64,000 nucleotides of DNA from Sphingomonas zeae (lineage in GTDB: Bacteria > Pseudomonadota > Alphaproteobacteria > Sphingomonadales > Sphingomonadaceae): assembly GCF_014197135.1 (NCBI RefSeq), contig NZ_JACIFA010000006.1, forward strand, positions 197,706 to 261,705. Direction: 5' to 3'. The first letter of the stretch is position 1; each line of letters begins with the position of its first letter. A program made the translations under genes and the position numbers. The notes under the pieces are model-generated. The model worked only from the letters and a program-made list of their open reading frames with translations, was not told the DNA's origin and did no database searches. Positions 17,020 through 26,816 of this stretch are shown here, piece by piece.

Positions 17020-17793
17020 ATGGACCTCGACCTCACGGGAAAGACGGCACTGGTCACAGGCGCAACGGCCGGGATCGGCCTGGCGATCGCGCGTCGCCTG
17101 GCGGCGGAAGGCGCCGACGTCGTCATCAGCGGGCGCCAGGCCGCGAAGCTGGAGGCGGCCGCTACGGACATCGGCGCGCGCGGCATTCTGGCGGACCCTG
17201 CCACGGCGGAGGGCGCGGAGACGTTGGTCGCGGCGGTGCCGCAGGTCGACATTCTGGTCAACAATCTGGGCATCTATGAAGCCAAGCCGTTCGGCGACAT
17301 CACCGATGCGGACTGGCGTCGCTTCTTCGAGATCAACGTGCTGTCCGGTGTGCGACTGGCGCGTGCCTATTTCCCCGGCATGATCGCGCGCAATCAGGGT
17401 CGGATCATCTTCATCGCCAGCGAGTCGGGCGTGATGGTGCCGCCCGACATGATCCATTACGGCATGACCAAGACCGCCCAGCTTGCGGTATCCCGTGGTC
17501 TCGCCGGACTGACCAAGGGCACGGCGGTGACGGTCAACACGGTGATGCCCGGCACGACCCGGTCGGAGGGGATCGTCGACTTCCTGAAGAGCGTGGCCGA
17601 TGATCCGGATGCGCCGATCGACGAGATCGAAAGCGCCTTCTTCGCACGCGACCGCGCGACCTCGCTGATCCAGCGCATGATCGAGCCGGAGGAGATCGCC
17701 TCGATGGTCGCCTATCTCGCCAGCCCCTTGTCGGCGGCGACCAATGGTGCCGCCCTTCGCGTCGACGGAGGCATTACGCCGACGATCGTTTGA
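17020..17793 (+). CDS. SDR-family NAD(P)-dependent oxidoreductase
   Basis: A 257-residue short-chain dehydrogenase. LTGKTALVTGATAGIGLAIA holds the cofactor motif TGxxxGIG near residue 12. VNNLGIYEAKPF replaces the usual NNAG, and the catalytic Ser/Tyr/Lys lie in IFIASESG and HYGMTKTAQL. The C-terminal ALRVDGGITPTIV is standard. I start at the ATG at 17020; the frame is open to 16909, but those residues are not family-like. The substrate is unknown. It is divergent from the LysR gene and upstream of the reductase fusion. Confidence 0.9.
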   Translation: MDLDLTGKTALVTGATAGIGLAIARRLAAEGADVVISGRQAAKLEAAATDIGARGILADPATAEGAETLVAAVPQVDILVNNLGIYEAKPFGDITDADWRRFFEINVLSGVRLARAYFPGMIARNQGRIIFIASESGVMVPPDMIHYGMTKTAQLAVSRGLAGLTKGTAVTVNTVMPGTTRSEGIVDFLKSVADDPDAPIDEIESAFFARDRATSLIQRMIEPEEIASMVAYLASPLSAATNGAALRVDGGITPTIV

Positions 17794-17855
17794 GCCAGTC
17801 CGTTGCAGCAGACGGCCATGATCGATAGCACCAAGGGCAAAAGGGAGCTTGGGCC

Positions 17856-19466
17856 ATGGAATCGATCGGGCGTGATCTCAATGAGATGCAGCGGATTCCG
17901 CTTGCGCCCGCGCATATCGCGGCGATCCGTGCGGCGGGCGTCGAGAAATGCTATGCGGCGGGCGAATGGCTGGCGGAGATCGGCACGCCGGTCGACCGCT
18001 TCGTCTATGTCGAGGCAGGCGAGGTCGAAGTAGTGAACCCCTTCACGGGAGAACGGCTGCGGCCCTCGACGCTTGGCCCAAGCCAGTTCATGGCCGAGAT
18101 CCCTCTCCTGTCGGGCGGAAATTGGTCGATGGCGATGCGCGCTGCCGTCGACACGCGGGTCGTGGAGGTGGCGCGCGACCGCATCCTGCACCTGATGTCG
18201 GCGATTCCCGAGATGTCGGACATCATCATCACCGTCCTGGCCGCACGCCGCAGACGTCAGCTGGAGTCCGGCGATGCCATGCTTGTTCTGGTCGGCGAGG
18301 AAAACGATCGCGCCATCCGCCGGATCGCCGAGTTTGCCGCACGCAACCGCATTCCCCATCGTTCCCATCCGCTGGGCAGCGCCGAGGCGGCGGAGGTGGC
18401 GGGGAGCTGCGGTATGCCGCACGATAGACCGATGGTGGTGTTCGGCCGCGATCTGGTCGTCACCGATCCGACGCTCGAAACCGTCGCGCGCCTCTTGGGG
18501 ATTGAGCAGGACCTGCCCAACGATGCCGAATTCGACGTTTTGATCATCGGTGCCGGGCCGGCCGGTGTCTCCGCTGGCGTCTATGCGGGAGCGGAAGGAC
18601 TGCAGGCGCTCGTCGTGGATGAAACCGCAATCGGGGGGCAGGCTGGCACATCAAGTCGGATCGAGAACTATATGGGTTTCCCGACCGGCATCTCGGGCGG
18701 CGACCTGGTCTGGCGTGGTGAGATTCAGGCGATGAAGTTCGGCACCCGTTTCGTCATGCCCAGACGCGTGGCATCGCTGGAGCAACTCGACGACGGCGAC
18801 TTCTGCGCCCATTTTACGAACGGACAGCGGATTCGTGCCGCTGCCGTGGTCGTGGCGACCGGGGTGCAGTATCGCCGACTACCGCTCGACCGCCTGGCGG
18901 AAATGGAAGGCGCCGGCATTTATTACGCGGCGACGGAAAGCGAGGCGCGCTTCTGTCGCGATGCCGATGTCGTCGTCATCGGGGGCGGCAATTCGGCAGG
19001 TCAGGCGGCGATGTACCTCAGTCGGGTGGCCCGCCACGTACGTCTCTTGGTGCGCGGCGACACGCTGGCGACGTCGATGTCCCATTATCTGTCCAGTCGA
19101 CTGGAAGCCGATCCCGCCATCACCATCGAATATGGCGCGAAGGTCACGGCGCTGCACGGCGAAACGGCGCTGGAGGCTGTGACGATCCGCAACGACGATG
19201 GTCTTCGCACCATGCCGACCTGCGCGATGTTCGTCATGGTCGGCGCGGTGCCGAACACCCATTGGCTGGCCGACCTCGTCCGCCTGGACGACAAGGGGTT
19301 CATCCTCACGGGCGAGGCCGCTGGCACCACATCATCTTACGCCACTTCGCGTCCCGGCATCTTCGCGGTCGGCGACGTCCGATCGGGCTCGGTCAAGCGC
19401 GTCGCCTCATCCGTCGGTGAGGGTTCCGTCGTCATCTCAAAGGTATGGGAGCATGTTCGAGCCTAA
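17856..19466 (+). CDS. Cyclic-nucleotide-binding domain fused to thioredoxin-reductase-like flavoprotein
   Basis: A 536-residue fusion. Residues about 15-125 form a cNMP-binding-like domain (YVEAGEVEVVNPFTGERL, EIPLLSGG). Residues about 140-215 form a glutaredoxin-like connector. From residue 227 there is a thioredoxin-reductase-like flavoprotein with the FAD motif DVLIIGAGPAG, GGQAGTSSRIENYMGFP, and the NAD(P)H motif VVVIGGGNSAGQA (about 372-384). The active-site CxxC of true thioredoxin reductases is absent: the segment before the NAD(P) domain reads GIYYAATESEARFC. The physiological acceptor is unknown. Its stop overlaps the convergent secreted-protein gene by 4 bases. Confidence 0.85.
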   Translation: MESIGRDLNEMQRIPLAPAHIAAIRAAGVEKCYAAGEWLAEIGTPVDRFVYVEAGEVEVVNPFTGERLRPSTLGPSQFMAEIPLLSGGNWSMAMRAAVDTRVVEVARDRILHLMSAIPEMSDIIITVLAARRRRQLESGDAMLVLVGEENDRAIRRIAEFAARNRIPHRSHPLGSAEAAEVAGSCGMPHDRPMVVFGRDLVVTDPTLETVARLLGIEQDLPNDAEFDVLIIGAGPAGVSAGVYAGAEGLQALVVDETAIGGQAGTSSRIENYMGFPTGISGGDLVWRGEIQAMKFGTRFVMPRRVASLEQLDDGDFCAHFTNGQRIRAAAVVVATGVQYRRLPLDRLAEMEGAGIYYAATESEARFCRDADVVVIGGGNSAGQAAMYLSRVARHVRLLVRGDTLATSMSHYLSSRLEADPAITIEYGAKVTALHGETALEAVTIRNDDGLRTMPTCAMFVMVGAVPNTHWLADLVRLDDKGFILTGEAAGTTSSYATSRPGIFAVGDVRSGSVKRVASSVGEGSVVISKVWEHVRA

Positions 19467-19891
19467 CGCGTCGTCGACCGGATACCGGCGGGGAGCATAT
19501 AGGGCGGGCAATAACGGTATTCGGTCGTCGGACCGCGGGTCTTGATACCGAAGGTGAGCGCATCGCGGATGCTGACCGTCTGGCGTTCGACGAAACGCGG
19601 TGCAGGCCCCGCTCCGGCGTCGATGCAGGACTGGCTGACCTCATAGCGGTCGCCGCGGCGAGACAGGATGCGTGCCCGGCATTCGCGTGTGTGCGGCGTA
19701 CTGATGCCACGTCCGTCATATTGCCGGATTGCGGCATTTGGTGCCGAGGCGCAGGCGGTACCCTTCTGGACATAGATACCTGGCTTCAGCCGATAGACAC
19801 CGCCGGGCTTCGGCGACGTATCGACGCTGGCCGTCGCTGCCGTGGTTCCCGTAAGCATGCCGATGGCAAGAATGATGGTCGATAGGCGCAT
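19463..19891 (-). CDS. Secreted protein of unknown function
   Basis: A 142-residue protein with a clear signal peptide (MRLSTIILAIGMLTGTTAATA). The mature part has four cysteines (TACASA, TRECRA, QSCIDA, RYCPPY) that could form two periplasmic disulfides, and a KPGIYVQKGTACAS segment. I do not recognise a family. The 3' end overlaps the convergent reductase fusion by 4 bases. Confidence 0.65.
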   Translation of the reverse strand: MRLSTIILAIGMLTGTTAATASVDTSPKPGGVYRLKPGIYVQKGTACASAPNAAIRQYDGRGISTPHTRECRARILSRRGDRYEVSQSCIDAGAGPAPRFVERQTVSIRDALTFGIKTRGPTTEYRYCPPYMLPAGIRSTTR

Positions 19892-20164
19892 GGTGTCGAT
19901 CCCTGGCTAATGGCGATCCGTCTTTAGAAAAGTGAAGCTGAAGGAGAGGCGCAGGGCAGCGCCGATCCGTGCGAGGTTTTCCGCCATGGCATCCGCGCTT
20001 ATGATCCTTCCTGCTTCAGCGACGCCGGCGTAGCTTGCGCGGTTCCAGCAGAATATCCGCTATAACCCGATGCCGGATGGCATCTTCACTGAGCCTCAGC
20101 GATGTCGATTCCGGCACTGTGGGGAACCTTGCCAAACGCCGGGTAGGCCGAGGGACTGCTGGAC
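19892..20164. other. Intergenic stretch, nothing assignable
   Basis: About 270 bases between the secreted-protein start and the MFS gene stop. Short minus-strand frames are open here, one ending in RLSFSFTFLKTDRH, but none has a credible start. No hairpin terminator was seen. Confidence 0.3.
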
Positions 20165-21355
20165 TTAGTCTACCCGCCGGATCCCGGCGAGTTGGATCAG
20201 CACGGCAGCGGCGGATAGGATCGCGCCCAAAATGACGACTGCGCCCCAACCGCCAGCCTGCCAAGCGACCGTCACACCGGCCGAACCCGCCGCGCCGCCC
20301 AGGAACATGGCCCCCATGAAGATCGTGTTCAGCCGCGCGCGGGCTTCGGGCCGCAGCGCGTAGACGATATGCTGGTTGGAGACGAGCGCGCTCTGCACGC
20401 CGAAGTCGAGCAGGATGACGCCGACGATCAGGCCCGCGATCGATCCGACCGCACCGAACACGCCCCAGGCTATTAGGCAGAGTGCCGCGCTGAATAGGAT
20501 GACGCGATACGGTCCGCGACGATCGGCGATCCTCCCTGCGACAGGCGCAGCAAGCACCCCGACCGCTCCGACAATGCCGAAAAGCCCGGCCACGTCCGCG
20601 CCGAAGGAGAAGCGCGGTTCCTGAAGATGCAACGCAAGGATCGTCCAGAACGCACTGAAGCCGGCAAACAGCAATGCCTGCGTGAGTGCCGCTTCGCGCA
20701 GGGCAGCAAATTCCGACCAAAGACCGCCGAGCGATCGCAGCAGCGATCCATAGCTATGCGTCGTTTCCGGAGCGCTGTGGGGCAGCATCCATTGCATCAG
20801 CGCGCCGGCCCCGATTGCCATCGGCACGCCGAGCCAGAACATCTCGCGCCAACCGGCATATGTTGCGACGAAGCCGGCCAGAGTCCGGCTGAGCAGGATG
20901 CCGCAAAGCAACCCGGCCATGACCGTGCCTACCGTCGCGCCGCGCTTCTCCGGCGTTGCCAGATGCGCCGCAAGTGGCACGATCTGCTGTGCGACGGTCG
21001 ACAGAATGCCGACGAGCAACGAAGCAAGGACCACCATCGCCGCACTTGGCGCGACCGCCGCGATCGCCAGCGCGGCGGCCAGCCCGCTGAACTGGATGAC
21101 GATCAGGCGCCTGCGTTCGATCAGGTCGCCCAGCGGGACCAGTAGGAACAGCCCCGCCGCATAACCGAGCTGCGTCGCGGTCGGTACGAACCGGGTCAAG
21201 GAGCCGGGAAGATCCTTTTCCATGATCCCCAGCATCGGCTGATTGTAATAGATGTTGGCGACCGCGACGCCCGCCGCGACCGCCATCACGAAGTTCAGCC
21301 CTGGCCGAAGCTTCGTTGTCCATTCGATCTTATTGATGGGTGCGGTGGTCGTCAT
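20165..21355 (-). CDS. MFS transporter
   Basis: A 396-residue major-facilitator exporter with about 12 hydrophobic helices. [18 protein letters not shown] at the start and [18 protein letters not shown] (the loop 2-3 DxxxRR-type signature) are typical of the YfcJ/AraJ-like small-molecule efflux group. The ATG at 21355 follows an AGGAGG ribosome site 5 bases upstream. The divergent LysR gene (21449) is its likely regulator. The substrate is unknown. Confidence 0.88.
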   Translation of the reverse strand: MTTTAPINKIEWTTKLRPGLNFVMAVAAGVAVANIYYNQPMLGIMEKDLPGSLTRFVPTATQLGYAAGLFLLVPLGDLIERRRLIVIQFSGLAAALAIAAVAPSAAMVVLASLLVGILSTVAQQIVPLAAHLATPEKRGATVGTVMAGLLCGILLSRTLAGFVATYAGWREMFWLGVPMAIGAGALMQWMLPHSAPETTHSYGSLLRSLGGLWSEFAALREAALTQALLFAGFSAFWTILALHLQEPRFSFGADVAGLFGIVGAVGVLAAPVAGRIADRRGPYRVILFSAALCLIAWGVFGAVGSIAGLIVGVILLDFGVQSALVSNQHIVYALRPEARARLNTIFMGAMFLGGAAGSAGVTVAWQAGGWGAVVILGAILSAAAVLIQLAGIRRVD

Positions 21356-21390
21356 ATGATCCTCCTGCATGTGCATTTGCCCATCTGGAC

Positions 21391-21405
21391 CTTGTCGCGC
21401 ACAAG
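21391..21405. promoter_or_regulatory. Candidate LysR box CTTGT-N5-ACAAG
   Basis: A 15-bp inverted repeat (CTTGTCGCGCACAAG) fits the T-N11-A pattern recognised by LysR regulators. It sits between the divergent MFS and LysR starts. Confidence 0.45.
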
Positions 21406-21448
21406 CATAAGTAGCGCCATCGGATCAGCCGGTTTATCATACGGCGAT

Positions 21449-22324
21449 ATGCTGAATCTCGCTGACATTGCCGTACTGGTCGAAGCCGTCCAGCAGGGTA
21501 GCCTCTCTGCGGCAGGACGTCGGCTTGGCTTGACCCCGCTCATCGCGTCGCGCCGGTTATCGGCACTCGAGGCAGAGATCGGTGTCCGGCTCGTGCATCG
21601 GACGACCCGCTCCTTGTCGCTTACACCGGATGGCGAGGCATTCCTGCCTCATGCCAAGGCGATGCTCGCTCATGCCGAGGAGGCCCGGGCGGCGGTTGCC
21701 GGTGGAAGCACGGGCGCCGTTGGGTTGCTGCGAGTAGCGGCATCCGTTCCGTTCGGCCGAAAGGTCCTGACGCCGATGCTGGTCGGCTTTCTCGCTCGGA
21801 ACCCGAGGGTCAAAGTAGAATTGCTGCTCAGCGATGCCGTGGCCGATATCGCCGCGCAGGGTGTCGATGTCGCGATCCGCTTCGGGGAGTTGCGTGACAG
21901 CAATCTGATTGCCCGCCGCCTGGCTGCCAATGCAAGGGGGCTTTACGCCGCCCCGGCCTATCTCGTGATGCACGGCACTCCGACCATGGTTGCAGACCTG
22001 CGCGATCACGAGTGTCTCGCCGTCGCTGGCGGCCAGCAATGGACATTCGAACGATTGGGCAAAACCGTTCGTCAGTCGATCAGCGGCCGTTTCGCCGCAG
22101 ACAGCATCGAGGCGCTGCATGAGGCGAGTATCCGCGGCCTCGGCATCGTCCAACTTTCGGAATGGAATGCGCACGAAGACGTCGCTGCAGGGCGGCTTCA
22201 ACACGTCACGCTGACCGATGGAGCCGTGCCCGATCAGGGCATATGGGCCGTGCTGCCGACCAAACGCCTTACTCCGCAGAAGGTGCACCTCTTCCTCGAC
22301 GCACTTTCCCGCCATCTTTCGTGA
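21449..22324 (+). CDS. LysR-family transcriptional regulator
   Basis: A 291-residue LysR regulator (VEAVQQGSLSAAGRRLGLTP, LSALEAEIGVRLVHRTTRSL; effector domain from GLLRVAASVPFGRKVLTPML). I start at the ATG at 21449; the frame is open upstream to 21356, which would overlap the MFS promoter. It is divergent from and probably controls the MFS exporter gene. Confidence 0.86.
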   Translation: MLNLADIAVLVEAVQQGSLSAAGRRLGLTPLIASRRLSALEAEIGVRLVHRTTRSLSLTPDGEAFLPHAKAMLAHAEEARAAVAGGSTGAVGLLRVAASVPFGRKVLTPMLVGFLARNPRVKVELLLSDAVADIAAQGVDVAIRFGELRDSNLIARRLAANARGLYAAPAYLVMHGTPTMVADLRDHECLAVAGGQQWTFERLGKTVRQSISGRFAADSIEALHEASIRGLGIVQLSEWNAHEDVAAGRLQHVTLTDGAVPDQGIWAVLPTKRLTPQKVHLFLDALSRHLS

Positions 22325-22675
22325 TCTCGACGCCCCGGCTGTTCCGTTGACGCGACTTAAGACTGGCCAGTCGCATTGACCCATCTGTGGACGCCCCTTC
22401 GGTCGCAAGCGGCATTTGGAAGTTCACACCCGCGGTCGGATGCTGCCATCCGCCCGGCCTGTAATGCAGCGTAAGCTGCTGACCCGTATGGGAGTTTGCG
22501 GAACGGGACCCCCTCACAATCGCGTGCTCTAGACACGATGGGTCTATGTGGTGGCTTCAACAGCACATTTCGGGTCGGGCCTTTCGCCGACCTTTTTTGT
22601 CGACCATTCAGAGGGCCTACCGGTCCAAGCCTTCCGAGAACATGGGACGTGAACCCGCCGAATGTAGGTTAAAGG
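22325..22675. other. Intergenic stretch, nothing assignable
   Basis: About 350 bases between the ends of the convergent LysR and TetR genes. Short frames exist on both strands but none resembles a protein or has a credible start. I saw no strong terminator. Confidence 0.3.
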
Positions 22676-23293
22676 TCAACGGGCGTCCAAGGTAACACCG
22701 GCAAGAAAAATGGTGACGGCACGTTCGATGAGACCCTGCAATCCGGTGTCGACGGGTGGGGGCGACAAGCCCAGTGCGGCGTCGCGCAGGACATCGGCTA
22801 CGACCATCGAAACCAGCATCATCGCGGTGCCGTCCGGATCGTCAATGGTCATCCGCCCCACCGAGGCATAGGCGGCGAGTTGGTCAGCGAGCGGCCTGAT
22901 TCCATAGGTCTTGACCGTCTCGATATAGATGCGGGCGACGTCGGGGAATTGCGCGCCTTCGCTCATCACGAGCCGGTAGGACGTTATGCCTTCGTCGGAG
23001 AAGGCGAGTTGGCAGAAAGCCGTCAGATATCCCGTCAGCCATTCCCTTGGCGGCGCATCGGGGGCGGGCGGTCCGGCCGCAGATGCCAGTTCGCCAACGA
23101 CGGAGCGGATCACTGCGAACAGCAGCGCCTCCTTCGACGCCACATGGCGATAGATAGTCTTTTTCGACATCATCGCCGCCGCCGCGATCCGGCCGACATT
23201 GGCTTTGGCAAAACCATATCGGCCGAATTCCGCCCGCGCGCTTTCCAGAAGGCGCATTGGAAGACGGTCGGGAGCAAGCACTTCATCCATCAT
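22676..23293 (-). CDS. TetR-family repressor, probable regulator of the P450 gene
   Basis: A 205-residue TetR regulator. The helix-turn-helix is at about residues 16-60 (SARAEFGRYGFAKANVGRIA, MMSKKTIYRHVASKEALLF). The C-terminal ligand domain is divergent, as usual. It is divergent from the CYP102-type gene, and a perfect palindrome lies between them 35-56 bases upstream of this start. The arrangement recalls Bm3R1, the TetR repressor of P450 BM3 in Bacillus megaterium, so fatty-acid-type inducers are plausible by analogy. Confidence 0.87.
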   Translation of the reverse strand: MMDEVLAPDRLPMRLLESARAEFGRYGFAKANVGRIAAAAMMSKKTIYRHVASKEALLFAVIRSVVGELASAAGPPAPDAPPREWLTGYLTAFCQLAFSDEGITSYRLVMSEGAQFPDVARIYIETVKTYGIRPLADQLAAYASVGRMTIDDPDGTAMMLVSMVVADVLRDAALGLSPPPVDTGLQGLIERAVTIFLAGVTLDAR

Positions 23294-23327
23294 CGCCAGA
23301 TAGGCCTATTCTGCCAGACAACGCACC

Positions 23328-23349
23328 ATGGAAACCAATGGGTTTCCAT
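23328..23349. promoter_or_regulatory. Perfect 9-4-9 palindrome, probable TetR operator
   Basis: ATGGAAACC and GGTTTCCAT are perfect 9-bp inverted arms separated by AATG. The site lies between the divergent TetR and CYP102 genes, which suggests one operator controlling both promoters. Confidence 0.68.
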
Positions 23350-23510
23350 TCCACTTTCTCATTCCTATATGGCGGATCAGGAGCAAACCGATGGTTCGTC
23401 GATCTGATCGTCCTGGCGCGGCTATTGCGGTGCCTCAGCTTGCCACCGGGTGTGAAATGCACGCCCGGTCGATCGTCGATGCCGCCATCATGATCTGGAG
23501 GCGCTGAATC

Positions 23511-26500
23511 ATGGCCACCATTCCGCAACCCAAAGGCTATCCCCTGATCGGCAACATCGCCGAGCTCGATCCGAAGGCGCCGGTGCAAAGCCTGATGCGT
23601 CTGGCGCGCGAACATGGTCCGCTGTTCCGCATCGAGATGTTCGGACGCGGTCTGGTGATCGTAGGCAGCCAGGCCCTCACCGCCGAGTTGTGCGACGAGA
23701 CGCGCTTCAAAAAGGCGCTGCACCGCCCCTTGCAGGAGGCGCGCTATGTCGGCGGAGATGGTCTGTTCACCGCGCATGACGAGGAGCCGAACTGGGGTAA
23801 GGCGCACCGCCTGCTGATGCCCGCTTTCGGCCCGCTCGGACTGCGTTCGATGTTCGACCGCATGTACGACATCGCGGAACAGATGATGGTGCGGTGGGAC
23901 CGGTTCGGCGAGAATGCCACGATCGACGTGGCGGACAACATGACGCGGCTGACGCTCGACACGATCGCGCTGTGCGCCTTCGATTATCGCTTCAACAGCT
24001 TCTATCAGGACCAGATGCACCCCTTCGTTGCGGCGATGGTCGGCGCGCTCGAGGAGTCTGGGCGGCGGTCGCGGCTGCCGCCCGGCGCTGGCAAGCTGAT
24101 GCTTCTGCGCAATCGCCGGTTCGAGGCCGATATCAAAATCCTGCGCAACGTCTCCAACCGGCTGATTGAGGAGCGCCATGGCGATCCCCGCCTGGGCGAA
24201 CGCGGCGACCTGCTGGACCGGATGCTGACGGCCCGCGATCCCGAGACGGGCGAGATGCTGAGCCGCGAAAATATTGGCTATCAGATGATCACCTTCCTGG
24301 TGGCCGGGCATGAGACGACCAGCGGCCTGCTCAGCTTCGCCACATGGCTGCTGCTGACCCACCCGGAAGCGCTCGCCAAGGCGCAGGCCCATGTCGATGA
24401 AGTTCTAGGCGGCAACGTACCGACGGTCGACGATGTCGGGCGGCTTACCTATATCGAACAGATCTTGCAGGAGACGCTGCGGCTCTGGCCGACCGCGCCA
24501 GCATTCGGCGTTCATCCGCGCGAGGCCACGACGATCGGTGGCCGCTACTCTGTCACCCCGGAAGACACGCTGTTGATCCTGACGCCGGTCCTCCACCGGG
24601 ACCCGACCGTCTGGGATGCGCCCGAGGCGTTCCGCCCCGAGCGGTTCGCACCGGAAACCGCCGCCAAGCTGCCGCCCCATGCGTGGAAGCCGTTCGGCAA
24701 CGGCCAGCGTGCGTGCATCGGGCGCGGTTTTGCCATGCAGGAAGCCATTCTGGTCATGGCGCTGATGCTCCAGCGGTTCGACATCAGCCTTGCCGACCGC
24801 GACTATAAGCTGGTGGTGAGCGAGACGCTGACGCTGAAGCCCGCCAACCTCCATATCCACGCGCGTCGCCGGGATGGTCCGGTCGCACGGCCTCGAAGCA
24901 CGACGCAAGCCGCTCCGACACGCCCGCTCGCCGCTCCGTCAGCGCCGAGCCTGGGGGACAACGGGCCGCTGCTGGTCCTTTACGGCAGCAACACCGGCAC
25001 CAGCGAAGCCTTCGCCCAGCGGATCGGCGCCGATGCCGCCGCACAGGGCTATGCCGCGACCGTTGCGCCGTTGGACGATTACGCTTCCGGGCTGCCCGAC
25101 AGCGTGCCCCTGATCGTCGCCACCGCGTCCTACGAAGGACGGCCGCCCGACAATGCCGCGCGCTTCGTCGCCTGGTTGGAGAGCCTGCCCGAACAGGCGC
25201 TGGCGGGTCGGCGCTATGCGGTGTTCGGGTGCGGCAATCGCCAATGGGCTCGCACTTGGCAGGCGATTCCCAAACGCGTCGATGCCGCGCTTGCCAAAGC
25301 CGGGGCGCAGCCATTCCTCGCCCGCGGCGAGGGCGACGCCGCCGGCGATCTGTTCGGCGCTTTCGAAAGCTGGTACGCCGATCTCTGGCCTTCGCTTGCG
25401 GCGTCGGAGGGGCGTGAACCGGCCGTCCAGGCTCAACCTCTGATCGATGTCGTAGTGCGACGCGGGACGCGCGAGCGCCTGCTCAATCTCGACGAATTGC
25501 AACGCGGTACGGTTCTGGCCAATCGCGAACTGGTCGACCTGCAAAAACCCGGCGCCCGTTCGAAACGGCATATCGAGATCGCCCTGCCCGCAGGCATGAC
25601 CTATCGCGCCGGCGACTATCTGGCGGTGTTGCCCAGCAATCCACCCGAAACAGTGCGCCGCGTCCTGGCCCGCTTTGGCCTGGAGCCGGACGCGGAAGTG
25701 ATCGTTCACGGCGCGCCCGGCGTGCCCTCTGTCTTGCCCGTCGACCGGCCCGTCACGGCCGAGACGCTGTTCAGTGACTATCTGGAGTTGCAACAGCCCG
25801 CGACGCGTGGGCAAATCACAGGGTTCGCCGCGACCATAGCCTGCCCGCCGGAGCGTCGGGAGGCCGAGCGGCTGGCGCAGGAGGACACCTATGCCGCCGA
25901 GATATTGGCACAGCGGGTGACGCTGCTCGACCTGATGGAGCGCTTCGCATCGGCCGACATGGCGCTGGGCGCCTTCATTGCCGCCCTTCCCCCGATGCGC
26001 GCCCGCCAATATTCGATCGCCTCGTCACCGCTCGTCGATCCAGGCCGGTGTGCGCTGACCGTGTCGGTGCTGGAGGTACCGGCGCTGGGGGCCGACCGGC
26101 TGCATCAGGGCGTTGCCTCGACCTTCCTCGCGCGACTGAAGGAAGGCGATACGCTCGGCGTGGCGGTACGGCCAAGCCAGGCGGGGTTCCATCTGCCCGC
26201 CGATCCGCTGACGCCCGTGATCATGGTCTGCGCCGGCAGCGGTATCGCGCCGTTCCGCGGCTTTCTTCAGGAACGTGCCGTGCGGAAGGAGGCTGGCGAG
26301 CCGCTCGGCCCGGCCCTGCTTTTCTTCGGCGTGCGCGATCCGGATACCGATTTCCTGTACCGCGACCAGCTGGAGCATTGGCAGGATGCGGGGATACTGA
26401 GCCTGAGGATGGCCTTTTCCGCGACGGGTCAGGGTGGCATCGTTCATGTCCAGGACGCCATCTGGCGGGATCGCGCGGAGATCGCTGCCCTGTTCCGCGC

Positions 26501-26672
26501 GGGGGCACGCATCCTGCTCTGCGGCGATGGTGAGCGCATGGCACCGGCCGTACGCGACACCTTTATCCGCATCTACGAGGCGGAAACTCAGGCCACTCAC
26601 GCTGAAGCGCTTGCCTGGGCGGAGCGGATCGAGCGTGAGGGCGTGCGCTATGTCGCCGACATATATGCGTGA
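23511..26672 (+). CDS. CYP102-type self-sufficient cytochrome P450 / NADPH-P450 reductase
   Basis: A 1053-residue fusion of P450 BM3 architecture, predicted to hydroxylate fatty acids near the methyl end using NADPH and O2. The haem domain (residues about 1-455) has the I-helix motif TFLVAGHETTSG, the ExxR helix QETLRLWP and the haem-thiolate loop FGNGQRACIG with the ligand at Cys402. A flavodoxin-like FMN domain starts at about residue 483 (LLVLYGSNTGTSEAFAQRIG). The FAD/NADPH reductase part follows (RQYSIASSP; VMVCAGSGIAPFRGF). Length matches the family (about 1050). The ATG has a GGAGG site 10 bases upstream. All cofactor motifs appear intact. Confidence 0.95.
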   Translation: MATIPQPKGYPLIGNIAELDPKAPVQSLMRLAREHGPLFRIEMFGRGLVIVGSQALTAELCDETRFKKALHRPLQEARYVGGDGLFTAHDEEPNWGKAHRLLMPAFGPLGLRSMFDRMYDIAEQMMVRWDRFGENATIDVADNMTRLTLDTIALCAFDYRFNSFYQDQMHPFVAAMVGALEESGRRSRLPPGAGKLMLLRNRRFEADIKILRNVSNRLIEERHGDPRLGERGDLLDRMLTARDPETGEMLSRENIGYQMITFLVAGHETTSGLLSFATWLLLTHPEALAKAQAHVDEVLGGNVPTVDDVGRLTYIEQILQETLRLWPTAPAFGVHPREATTIGGRYSVTPEDTLLILTPVLHRDPTVWDAPEAFRPERFAPETAAKLPPHAWKPFGNGQRACIGRGFAMQEAILVMALMLQRFDISLADRDYKLVVSETLTLKPANLHIHARRRDGPVARPRSTTQAAPTRPLAAPSAPSLGDNGPLLVLYGSNTGTSEAFAQRIGADAAAQGYAATVAPLDDYASGLPDSVPLIVATASYEGRPPDNAARFVAWLESLPEQALAGRRYAVFGCGNRQWARTWQAIPKRVDAALAKAGAQPFLARGEGDAAGDLFGAFESWYADLWPSLAASEGREPAVQAQPLIDVVVRRGTRERLLNLDELQRGTVLANRELVDLQKPGARSKRHIEIALPAGMTYRAGDYLAVLPSNPPETVRRVLARFGLEPDAEVIVHGAPGVPSVLPVDRPVTAETLFSDYLELQQPATRGQITGFAATIACPPERREAERLAQEDTYAAEILAQRVTLLDLMERFASADMALGAFIAALPPMRARQYSIASSPLVDPGRCALTVSVLEVPALGADRLHQGVASTFLARLKEGDTLGVAVRPSQAGFHLPADPLTPVIMVCAGSGIAPFRGFLQERAVRKEAGEPLGPALLFFGVRDPDTDFLYRDQLEHWQDAGILSLRMAFSATGQGGIVHVQDAIWRDRAEIAALFRAGARILLCGDGERMAPAVRDTFIRIYEAETQATHAEALAWAERIEREGVRYVADIYA

Positions 26673-26816
26673 TGTCCCGTCCAGCGCGCATCTTCGACAG
26701 ACAAAAACCGCCTTCACATTCTGACGTTCGACGTGGATGCGACAGATATCTTTGATTTGCGCGGGCGCAGAAGGGTGGAAAGCTGACCGCGCGCGAATAG
26801 CGGCTTCAGCATAGGA

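Noticed and set aside
20016-20164. Minus-strand frame ending in a basic Arg-rich tail
   Set aside because: It belongs to an alternative frame of the MFS gene region and has no credible start or homology.
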